Assembly (NCBI GenBank): GCA_964428485.1
Contig: CAYRYP010000067.1
Coordinates: 1 to 7,142 of the forward strand
Length of the DNA: 7,142 nucleotides
Direction: 5' to 3'
Source: CAZPAN01 sp964428485
GTDB lineage: Bacteria > Actinomycetota > Coriobacteriia > Coriobacteriales > CADBOM01
Part shown: piece by piece, positions 1 to 5,432 of the stretch
Layout of the letters: every line of letters starts with the position of its first letter
Numbering within the stretch: the stretch's first letter is position 1
Made by a program: the position numbers and the translations under genes
Notes under the pieces: model-generated
What the model saw: only the letters and a program-made list of their open reading frames with translations
Told to the model about the DNA's origin: nothing
Database searches by the model: none

Positions 1-61
1 CGGTAAATGGCTTTAAATTGCTTGATTGACACCCCATAGTGCGCCGTAGTGCGGATTTCTG

Positions 62-86
62 AAAAAGCCCGATTTTAGTTTCCGGG
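62..86 (-). terminator. Possible weak intrinsic terminator after recR
   Basis: On the minus strand, about 60 nt beyond the recR stop, a 4-bp CCCG/CGGG stem (83-86 with 68-71) encloses an 11-nt loop. After one C comes a run of five T (66-62). The arm is short and the loop long, so this is a weak candidate. Its place after the last gene of the block and its T tract on the correct strand are the only support. Read on the plus strand it has no T tract. Confidence 0.3.
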
Positions 87-145
87 AGAACCAAGGGGTG
101 CTTTCCATCCCCACTCTAACGGCGACGGTGACTACCCAAGCCCTG

Positions 146-742
146 CTACATCTCCCTGCGCGCCTCTATGGCCCGCCCGAGAGTTATCTCGTCGGCGTAC
201 TCGAGATCTCCCCCCACCGGAAGACCACTCGCGAGCCGGGTTACCCTAACACCCAGCGGCTTGATCAGCTTGGCAAGGTAGATCGCTGTGGTCTCGCCCT
301 CCACGTTGGGGTTGGTTGCCATGATGACCTCGCAGACCTCGTCGGTGGATAGCCTACCGAGAAGCTCCGTGATGTTGAGATCCTCCGGCGCTATGCCGTC
401 CATGGGCGAGATGGCCCCTCCCAAAACGTGGTACAACCCCGAGTACTCGTGTGTGCGCTCTATGGCGCCGATGTCGCGCGGCTCGCAGACAACGCAGATC
501 CTAGAGCGGTCTCGCAGCGGATCGGCGCAGATCGCGCAAGTATCGCCCTCCGCATAGTTGAAGCACCTTGGGCAGAAGTGGACGGACTCCTTTACCTCTA
601 CTATCGCGTCGGCCAGCAACCTGGCGTCCTCAACGGAACGGTTAAGGAGCCAGAAGACTATCCTTTGCGCCGACTTGGGCCCGATGCCCGGCAGCTTCTC
701 AAACTCATCGAGGAGCCTCTGTATCGCCAATGACTGCTGCAT
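146..742 (-). CDS. recR: Recombination mediator protein RecR
   Basis: RecR acts with RecO (and RecF) to load RecA on SSB-coated single-stranded DNA at gaps during recombinational repair in the cytoplasm. The 198-residue product has the usual family length. It shows an N-terminal helix-hairpin-helix with LPGIGPKSAQR at 17-27, a four-Cys zinc module with CPRC at 57-60 and CAIC at 69-72, and a Toprim domain from about residue 80 (ICVVCEPRDIGAIE and HVLGGAISPMDGI). The C-terminal segment GLPVGGDLEYADEITLG is also typical. The ATG at 742 is preceded by a modest GGTGG six bases upstream; no other start in this frame lies between it and the ebfC stop. It is the last gene of the dnaX-ebfC-recR run, 18 nt after ebfC, and is surely cotranscribed with it. 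All recognisable key residues are present. Confidence 0.97.
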   Translation of the reverse strand: MQQSLAIQRLLDEFEKLPGIGPKSAQRIVFWLLNRSVEDARLLADAIVEVKESVHFCPRCFNYAEGDTCAICADPLRDRSRICVVCEPRDIGAIERTHEYSGLYHVLGGAISPMDGIAPEDLNITELLGRLSTDEVCEVIMATNPNVEGETTAIYLAKLIKPLGVRVTRLASGLPVGGDLEYADEITLGRAIEARREM

Positions 743-760
743 TCCACGCCACCGGCAGGG

Positions 761-1075
761 CTATCGCAGCCCAGGGATGTTGAGGCCGCCGGTGATGGCG
801 CCGAGGCGCTCCTGCGATGCCTGCTCTGCCATGGACTGCGCCTCGGAGATCGCAGCCAGCACCATGTCGGAGAGCATCTCTGCGTCCTCGGGGTCAACCG
901 CCTCGGGGTCGATCTTGAGAGACCTCACGTGGAGGTCGCCGGTGACGGTGGCCTCGACCATGCCACCTCCCGCCGAGGCGGTGTACTCGGTGGCGACCAG
1001 CTCCTCCTGGGCCTTCTGCATGTCTGCCTGCATCTTGCGGGCCTGCTTCATCATCTTGTTCATATCCATTGCCAT
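761..1075 (-). CDS. ebfC: YbaB/EbfC family nucleoid-associated DNA-binding protein
   Basis: This is a small dimeric nucleoid-associated protein of the YbaB/EbfC family (YaaK in Bacillus). Such proteins bind DNA with tweezer-like helices and are almost always encoded between dnaX and recR. The 104-residue product has the expected Met/Lys/Gln-rich N-terminal helix (residues about 1-27, with MNKMMKQARKMQ). It is followed by a Gly-rich turn and beta segment (ASAGGGMVEATVTGD) and a C-terminal helix ending in the characteristic TGGLNIPGL. The ATG at 1075 has an AAGGA ribosome binding site about eight bases upstream. An in-frame ATG two codons later is an alternative with poorer spacing. It lies 53 nt after dnaX and 18 nt before recR. 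Its exact role is unsettled; a link to recombinational repair or nucleoid organisation is the usual suggestion. Confidence 0.95.
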   Translation of the reverse strand: MAMDMNKMMKQARKMQADMQKAQEELVATEYTASAGGGMVEATVTGDLHVRSLKIDPEAVDPEDAEMLSDMVLAAISEAQSMAEQASQERLGAITGGLNIPGLR

Positions 1076-1128
1076 GGCTTGTTCCTTTCATGCGCAGGGG
1101 GGGACGCAACCCCGGTTTTCAACAAATG

Positions 1129-2949
1129 CTAGTCTTCCTCACTCTCGGGCCTAAAGATCACCCCGTCGCCGAACACCTCGACGAAGAGCTCCGCCAGCTC
1201 GTCTCCCGGTTTGGCGCCCAGCGGGATCTCCCTATGCGCAGGCTCGGGCGCGGTGGATGGCTGCTCGGCGGCTGGTGCGACAACAGGGGGCTCTGAAACG
1301 GCTGATGTGGGTGTGGTCTCGCTTATCTCGGCGGCCTTCGAGTCGGATATATCGGAGTTCTCCTCCGGTGCGCCGAGGGAGAACTCTACACCTACCTTCT
1401 TGCCGAAGGCTTTCTGCACACATGCGACGAGGTCCGCGGCGATCTCCCCGCTCTGCAGCATCTTCTTTGCGAAGGCCGCATCGGGCGGAAGCTCCAACAC
1501 TATCGATGAGCGCTCCGGAGCCCCATGGGCGACCACGCCACCAAGAAGACTGGGCACCACACCGTGCATCGATCCAAGCATCCTTGCGGCGCTGTCCCAC
1601 AGCCTACGGACACTTGCAGAGTCTGCAAGCAGGTCTTCGCTGGTTGCGGGTGAGAGGGTGCTTTCAGTCTCCGCGCTCCCGGGTAGCTCCACTTCCGGCT
1701 CGGTGGATGGCTCGACAGTCGACTCGACAGCAACCTGTGTTGGCTCGCTTGAGATGGGGTCGGGCTTAGTAGCGACAGCATCCTGGGAGACAGCTCCCAA
1801 AGCAGCACCGGATTCGAGCGCCGAGATCCTGGCTGAGAGCGACTCGAGTGTCAGATCCGACTTGGGATGGGCCATCCTGGTAAGGCAGATCTCGAGGGCC
1901 AGCCTCGCATCGGCTGCTGTCCTGAGCTGGCTTATCAGGTCGCCCAGCGCTATGAGCATGCCGGCTATCCTGTCCGACCCTCCCAGATCCTCGGCAAGCC
2001 GCTCAAGCGTGGCGGTATCCTCGGCGTCCACATCTACCCCCGCGAGCTGGCCACCAAGAGACACCACGAAGATATCCCTCGCGTAGGCGACCATGTTCTT
2101 AGCGATGCGTGCAACGTCGATGCCGGTGGACGATGCCTCCTGCACCCAGCGGAAACACCCCGGCACATCGCGGCTGGCGATGAGGCTGAAGACCTCGGCG
2201 AGCTCGCCTGTTCCCATATCGCCGAACATGTTTTGCGCGGCGGACATGTTTATGGAGCCATTGCCAAACACCGCCACCTGCTCGAGCGAGGTGATGGCAT
2301 CGCGCATACCGCCATGAGCCTGCTTGGCTATCAGCTCGATGGCATCGGTGTCGAAGTCGAACCCCTCGCCCTCGCAGATCTGGACGAGGCATCTCTCGAT
2401 CTCCTCGTTGGTGAGCGAGCGGAAGTCGAAGCGCTGACAGCGCGAGATGATCGTTACGGGAACCTTCTGGGGGTCCGTGGTGCACATGATGAACACGACG
2501 TGGGCCGGCGGCTCCTCGAGCGTCTTGAGCAGCGCGTTGAACGCCGGGGTCGAGAGCATGTGGACCTCGTCGATGATGTAGACCTTGTAGCGACCTCGCG
2601 TCGGCGAGAAGGCCACACGGGAGATTATCTCCTCGCGGACGTTGTCGACCCCGGTGTGGGATGCCGCATCGAGCTCGTAGACATCCGGGTTGACGCCCTC
2701 GGCGATGTTGGTGCACTCCTGGCAGACGCCGCAGGGGTTGGCCGTGGGTGCCTGCTCGCAGAGAAGAGCCTTGGCCAGAAGTCTCGCCGTGGTGGTCTTG
2801 CCCGTTCCCCTCGGCCCGCAAAAGAGGTATGCATGCGAGATGCGGTTGGCAGACAGCGCGTTTCTCAGCGTCTGTTCAATATGCTCCTGTCCCACGACAT
2901 CGGAGAACGTCTGCGGCCTGTACTTGCGGTATAGGGATTGGCTCGGCAT
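1129..2949 (-). CDS. dnaX: DNA polymerase III subunit gamma/tau
   Basis: DnaX is the ATPase subunit of the clamp loader, which opens and loads the beta sliding clamp and, in its tau form, organises the replisome. In the 606-residue product I see an AAA+ module with Walker A GPRGTGKT at 45-52, a zinc module with Cys 64, 73, 76 and 79, Walker B IIDEVH at 125-130, the CTTDPQKVP sensor region at 156-164, and the SRC arginine-finger motif at 169-171. A lid and collar domain runs to about residue 375. A Ser/Glu/Pro-rich linker (about 395-440) leads to a folded C-terminal segment (about 441-525), a second low-complexity stretch, and a short acidic end. I chose ATG 2949 (MPSQSLYRKYRP), which matches where family members begin. 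It has GGGAG nine bases upstream. An in-frame ATG at 3000 would add 17 atypical residues and would start inside a hairpin. I see no A-rich slippery heptamer like that of E. coli, so a frameshifted gamma form is not evident. Confidence 0.97.
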   Translation of the reverse strand: MPSQSLYRKYRPQTFSDVVGQEHIEQTLRNALSANRISHAYLFCGPRGTGKTTTARLLAKALLCEQAPTANPCGVCQECTNIAEGVNPDVYELDAASHTGVDNVREEIISRVAFSPTRGRYKVYIIDEVHMLSTPAFNALLKTLEEPPAHVVFIMCTTDPQKVPVTIISRCQRFDFRSLTNEEIERCLVQICEGEGFDFDTDAIELIAKQAHGGMRDAITSLEQVAVFGNGSINMSAAQNMFGDMGTGELAEVFSLIASRDVPGCFRWVQEASSTGIDVARIAKNMVAYARDIFVVSLGGQLAGVDVDAEDTATLERLAEDLGGSDRIAGMLIALGDLISQLRTAADARLALEICLTRMAHPKSDLTLESLSARISALESGAALGAVSQDAVATKPDPISSEPTQVAVESTVEPSTEPEVELPGSAETESTLSPATSEDLLADSASVRRLWDSAARMLGSMHGVVPSLLGGVVAHGAPERSSIVLELPPDAAFAKKMLQSGEIAADLVACVQKAFGKKVGVEFSLGAPEENSDISDSKAAEISETTPTSAVSEPPVVAPAAEQPSTAPEPAHREIPLGAKPGDELAELFVEVFGDGVIFRPESEED

Positions 2950-3000
2950 GCGGGGGCTCCCATCGTGAGCGAAAGAGACTGTGTGAGGATTGAAGGCCAT

Positions 3001-3022
3001 GGCCGGACGCTGTTGCCCGGCC
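3001..3022 (-). repeat. Perfect hairpin between SRP RNA and dnaX
   Basis: A 6-bp perfect inverted repeat (GGCCGG at 3017-3022 read on the minus strand, CCGGCC at 3001-3006) encloses a 10-nt loop. It lies just after the SRP RNA 3' end and about 50 nt before the dnaX start. No T run follows on the minus strand, so it is not a standard terminator. It could be an RNA stability or processing structure in the dnaX leader. Confidence 0.4.
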
Positions 3023-3032
3023 CTTGGAAAAG

Positions 3033-3143
3033 TGAATGCGCCGAGCAGACCCGGACGCTCACCAGCGGCCGCTTATGGCTGCTTCCTCCCGGACCTGACC
3101 AGGTTCGCGGCATGATGCCGTCCGAGCCCGCTCGGCGCATTCG
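3033..3143 (-). ncRNA. ffs: Signal recognition particle RNA, small bacterial type (4.5S-like)
   Basis: This RNA binds Ffh (SRP54) and takes part in cotranslational targeting of membrane proteins to FtsY. The minus strand carries the near-invariant domain IV core: GGTCAGG, then CC-GGGA-GG (a GNRA tetraloop) and AAGCAGCC, at about 3077-3100. The rest folds well. A 13-bp perfect terminal stem forms between 3130-3142 and 3034-3046. Next come about 11 pairs (some G-U) of GGGCTCGGACG with CGTCCGGGTCT, then CATCA with TGGTG, then GCCGC with GCGGC. The length of about 110 nt with no Alu-like extension makes it the short form. Exact ends are inferred from the terminal stem; a CTTTTC tract follows at 3032-3027. 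It starts within ten bases of the veg-like stop and precedes dnaX, as scr precedes dnaX in Bacillus. Confidence 0.96.
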
Positions 3144-3148
3144 CCCCG

Positions 3149-3436
3149 CTAATTGTCAAAAGGCGAAACGAAGAGCTTCTCGTTGCTCTCCAGGTCGGTG
3201 AGCTCCACCATCCCAGTGAGCACGTCTACGTATTGATAGGACTGTCTCGTAACACGACCCCTCTTGCCATGTACCTCGACGATAAACAGAGAGGGGTGAG
3301 CTTGTGTGAGCACCCCCTCGCAATCCACGATCTTGGATCGACCCATGTTGGCCCTGACCCGGAGCTTACGGCCCTCGTGAGAAGCGATGATCGAGTGAAT
3401 ACTCTCGACCAGCGCCGCCTGTTGCGAGATTTCCAT
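3149..3436 (-). CDS. Veg family protein
   Basis: This is a 95-residue protein of the Veg family (DUF1021), small proteins of Gram-positive bacteria encoded next to ksgA. In Bacillus subtilis, Veg is linked to biofilm formation, but its biochemical role is not established. Recognisable segments are GRKLRVRANMGRSK at 22-35, HPSLFIVEV at 47-55 and SYQYVDVLTGMVEL at 66-79; these match the Gly-Gly-Arg, Pro-Ser-hydrophobic and Ser-Tyr-x-Tyr-x-Asp-hydrophobic-Leu patterns of Veg. I chose ATG 3436: a strong GGAGGT ends six bases before it, whereas the TTG directly upstream (3439) would leave only three. There is no signal peptide or membrane segment. It is the gene downstream of rsmA and is translationally coupled to it; the SRP RNA follows directly. 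Confidence 0.88.
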   Translation of the reverse strand: MEISQQAALVESIHSIIASHEGRKLRVRANMGRSKIVDCEGVLTQAHPSLFIVEVHGKRGRVTRQSYQYVDVLTGMVELTDLESNEKLFVSPFDN

Positions 3437-3440
3437 CAAT

Positions 3441-4403
3441 TTACCTCCAATTATCCAACTCGAAATTATACATGCAGGAGCGCCCCAGCTCTAAGAACTC
3501 GTCTTGCGAGAGGGTCTCCCCTCTCCTGGACGGATCGATGCCCGCATCGGATAGCAGATCGTCGACCGCGCCCTTGGGAAGCCCCCTGGAGGTGAGGTAG
3601 GCCGAAACGGAGTTGCGGATGGTCTTCCTCCTCTGATAGAAGGCCGCATCGGCCATGGCGCTGGTGGCCCGAAGCAGCGCGGGGTCGGCTAAGCCGATCC
3701 TGCGGTCGAGACGGATCACGGTGGAGTCGACGCGCGGCGGGGGCAAAAAGCTACCCGGGGCAACACGGAAGCTGCCACTTGTGGAGGCGTGTAGGCCGAT
3801 CTTGACGCTGTAGGCTCCGTAGTCCTTCTCGCCGGGACTGGCCTGCATGCGATCCGCGACCTCAGACTGCACCATCACGCACAGCGTCTCGATCTCGGGG
3901 ATGGTCTCGAGCAGCGCGAGAACCAGCGTGGCCGCGACGGCATAGGGCAGGTTGGCCACCAACATCGACGGCATCGGCATGCGCGAACGCTCGCTGGTTT
4001 GGCGCAGGATGTCTCTGGTGAGATCGAGGGCGTCCATGTTGAGGATCTCAAATGTGCGCGCGTCACCGTCGGCGGCAACGGAGGCGTTCTCCGTGGCTAC
4101 GGGCACGAGATCGCGGTCGCGCTCGACGCAGATGACCCTGGCACCCTGCCCTATGAGGGCCACGGTGAGGGTGCCGATGCCAGGGCCCACCTCGAGGATG
4201 CTCCTGCCGCTTTCTGCGGCACCCCGCACGTCGGCGAGATCGCAGATGCGTGCTATCACATTGTCATCGACGAGAAAGTGCTGTCCGAGGGACTTCTTGG
4301 TGTGAAGCCCCCAACGCTTGAGCGATTCCAGCGTCGCCGATGGGGATGCAAGAAACGAGTGGCCCCTCGCCCCCTCAGCCTCAGACGCCGGCGTCTGCGT
4401 CAT
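3441..4403 (-). CDS. rsmA: 16S rRNA (adenine(1518)-N(6)/adenine(1519)-N(6))-dimethyltransferase RsmA
   Basis: RsmA (KsgA) uses S-adenosylmethionine to dimethylate two adjacent adenines in the 3' terminal hairpin of 16S rRNA, a late step and checkpoint in small-subunit assembly. The 320-residue product shows KKSLGQHFLVD at 36-46, the SAM-binding motif LEVGPGIGTLT at 70-80, VERD at 93-96, the catalytic NLPY at 151-154, FLPPPRVDS at 219-227, QRRKTIRN at 257-264 and SRRGETLS at 292-299, all typical and in order. The ATG at 4403 has GAGGGAG ending six bases upstream. The frame is open further upstream to 4580, but that part only shadows the flavodoxin gene in another frame and gives Arg/Ser-rich nonsense. 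The start overlaps the flavodoxin gene end by 23 nt, implying coupled translation. An N-terminal extension of about 25 residues precedes the conserved domain. Confidence 0.97.
   Translation of the reverse strand: MTQTPASEAEGARGHSFLASPSATLESLKRWGLHTKKSLGQHFLVDDNVIARICDLADVRGAAESGRSILEVGPGIGTLTVALIGQGARVICVERDRDLVPVATENASVAADGDARTFEILNMDALDLTRDILRQTSERSRMPMPSMLVANLPYAVAATLVLALLETIPEIETLCVMVQSEVADRMQASPGEKDYGAYSVKIGLHASTSGSFRVAPGSFLPPPRVDSTVIRLDRRIGLADPALLRATSAMADAAFYQRRKTIRNSVSAYLTSRGLPKGAVDDLLSDAGIDPSRRGETLSQDEFLELGRSCMYNFELDNWR
3443..3448 (-). promoter_or_regulatory. veg ribosome binding site merged with the rsmA stop codon
   Basis: The minus strand reads TTGGAGGTAAATTGATGG. GGAGGT is a near-perfect Shine-Dalgarno sequence. 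Its last T is also the first base of the rsmA stop TAA (3443-3441), and the veg ATG follows four bases after that stop. This fixes the veg start at 3436 and implies that ribosomes finishing rsmA reinitiate on veg. Confidence 0.8.
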
Positions 4404-5250
4404 CTGTCTCTCCCTCGGAGATCTTGGAACCCTCGTGGCACAGCATACGTCCGAACGCACGGCCCGCCTCCACGGCGCGCAACATGAACTCCGACTGCTT
4501 GGCCACAGCCTCGCGCCTCGCAGAAATCTCCCCCGGACGGAGAGTCTCCAGCTCTTCCTCGGAATACGGCTTCGGAGCATCTGATGGGGCCAGGTAGCCT
4601 ATGAAGTTGTTGACCTTCTCAAGCTCGAATCCCGCAATCTGAAGCGCGCTCTTCGAGATCACCAAGAGCGGCTCGTTGCCGTGGGGGTCTCCGCCGGTAC
4701 CCACAACGTAGAGCTGCGACGGGCGCCTCTCGGGAAACGGATGCCCGAGCAGGTACTTACGCACCCAATACGGCTGGAGTCTGTCGTAGAGCGCCTTGAG
4801 CTGCGCGGTGGGCCCTGCGAAGTAAACCGGCGCGAAGACCGCCAGTCCGTCGGCCGCATCGAGCATCGTGGAGAACTCGTCGTAGTCGTCTGGACCCTTG
4901 GCCCCCGGAACCGTCCCCCCACGAAACGCACATTCGCCCGTCTTGTCGCAGCCTCCGCACCCGATGCAAGGGTCGATCCTCTTCTCGCAGAGCATGAACC
5001 GCTCGGTTCTAGCGCCTGCACTGCGTGCGCCACGCTCCACCAGGTCCATGAGAGACGCGCTGGTGTGTTTTCTCGGCGAGCCGCATACCATGAGAAGCGT
5101 CGGCGCATCGCCGGTCGGCTGCTCAACCTCCTCGAAGAAGTCGATCCTTTCTGCGGAGGGAACGTCACGGGGCTCTTCCCTGCGCGCCTCATCGCGAGAC
5201 TTCACCCTCGAGACCAGTTCCTCCGTGCCTTTTTGAAAAATTGGATCCAT
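4381..5250 (-). CDS. Flavodoxin family NAD(P)H-dependent oxidoreductase, iron-sulfur flavoprotein-like
   Basis: This is a flavodoxin-fold FMN reductase of unknown substrate. The 289-residue product (from ATG 5250) has an N-terminal extension of about 50 charged residues. The fold proper follows: a first strand and FMN phosphate loop LLMVCGSPRKHTSAS at 52-66; a four-Cys motif with Cys 95, 98, 101 and 107 (CX2CX2CX5C), as in iron-sulfur flavoproteins; then DGLAVFAPVY and PTAQLKALYDR (about 134-157), the usual second FMN-contact region; and VVGTGGDPHGNE at 182-193. The four Cys could bind a [4Fe-4S] cluster, but that is inference. The start is uncertain: ATG 5250 has GGGGA eight bases upstream; ATG 5265 lacks a good site; ATG 5307/5304 would begin inside a hairpin with no site. 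It is the first gene of the minus-strand block and overlaps rsmA. It occupies the place where rnmV lies in Bacillus. It is divergent from the methyltransferase gene. Confidence 0.85.
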   Translation of the reverse strand: MDPIFQKGTEELVSRVKSRDEARREEPRDVPSAERIDFFEEVEQPTGDAPTLLMVCGSPRKHTSASLMDLVERGARSAGARTERFMLCEKRIDPCIGCGGCDKTGECAFRGGTVPGAKGPDDYDEFSTMLDAADGLAVFAPVYFAGPTAQLKALYDRLQPYWVRKYLLGHPFPERRPSQLYVVGTGGDPHGNEPLLVISKSALQIAGFELEKVNNFIGYLAPSDAPKPYSEEELETLRPGEISARREAVAKQSEFMLRAVEAGRAFGRMLCHEGSKISEGETDDADAGV

Positions 5251-5288
5251 CAGATCAGTCCCCATTCGACTATAGGAAGTCGCAACCT

Positions 5289-5312
5289 GAGCATGATGCC
5301 TCATCATAGCTC
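5289..5312. repeat. Inverted repeat upstream of the flavodoxin gene
   Basis: The plus strand reads GAGC-ATGAT-GCCTC-ATCAT-A-GCTC: nine base pairs with one bulged A and a 5-nt loop. No T run follows on either strand, so it is unlikely to be a terminator. It contains a TATGAT on the minus strand that could be a -10 element, so it could be an operator or a leader hairpin for the flavodoxin-rsmA operon. Function is inferred only. Confidence 0.45.
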
Positions 5313-5335
5313 AAAAGATTTACGATACGTGTCAA
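5303..5335 (-). promoter_or_regulatory. Candidate promoter for the flavodoxin-rsmA block
   Basis: On the minus strand there is a perfect TTGACA (5335-5330) and a TATGAT (5308-5303), but the spacing is 21 nt, well over the usual 16-18. An alternative pair is TTGCAT upstream with TATCGT, at 16-nt spacing. Some promoter is expected here, because this is the only divergent gap ahead of the seven-gene minus-strand block. Which hexamers are used cannot be decided by eye. Confidence 0.3.
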
Positions 5336-5341
5336 ACGACC

Positions 5342-5368
5342 ATATGCAACATAGATTTAAATGCATAT
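5342..5368. repeat. Inverted repeat in AT-rich intergenic region
   Basis: ATATGCA at 5342-5348 and its reverse complement TGCATAT at 5362-5368 are separated by 13 bases that include the palindrome ATTTAAAT. It sits in a stretch where 31 of 90 bases (5311-5400) are G or C, against about 60 % elsewhere. The dyad could be an operator shared by the two divergent genes. Confidence 0.4.
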
Positions 5369-5371
5369 CTA

Positions 5372-5393
5372 ATCTTGCAGCATCTTGCAGCAT
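5372..5393. repeat. 10-bp tandem direct repeat upstream of the methyltransferase gene
   Basis: ATCTTGCAGC occurs twice in direct succession (5372-5381 and 5382-5391), followed by AT, the start of a third copy. The end of the array runs into CATAAT (5391-5396), a plausible -10 hexamer for the plus-strand methyltransferase about 37 bases before its ATG. No good -35 is visible at 16-18 bases, so an activator or repressor binding at the repeats is possible. Confidence 0.5.
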
Positions 5394-5432
5394 AATGTCA
5401 CCTTGAAAACACGCAGCACGAGGAGAGAATCG

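Noticed and set aside
1211..2086. 291-codon plus-strand open frame opposite the dnaX 3' half
   Set aside because: It is a Ser/Ala-rich shadow of dnaX in the opposite frame, with no recognisable family and no separate ribosome binding site or promoter.
1867..2934. 355-codon open frame on the plus strand
   Set aside because: It lies wholly antisense to the well-conserved dnaX coding region. It is a by-product of high GC and the dnaX codon pattern, with no domain recognised and an Arg/His/Leu/Gly-rich composition.
4404..4580. Longer N-terminus for RsmA
   Set aside because: The extra 59 residues are an Arg/Ser/Cys-rich readout of the flavodoxin gene in another frame, and ATG 4403 has a good GAGGGAG site.
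4681..5406. 241-codon plus-strand open frame across the flavodoxin gene and the intergenic region
   Set aside because: It is antisense to the conserved flavodoxin domain; its end simply runs through the AT-rich gap. The product is not recognisable.
5385..5432. Earlier TTG start for the methyltransferase
   Set aside because: It would start inside the tandem repeat with no Shine-Dalgarno. ATG 5433 has AGGAG at the right distance, and family proteins begin just before the DPPW region.
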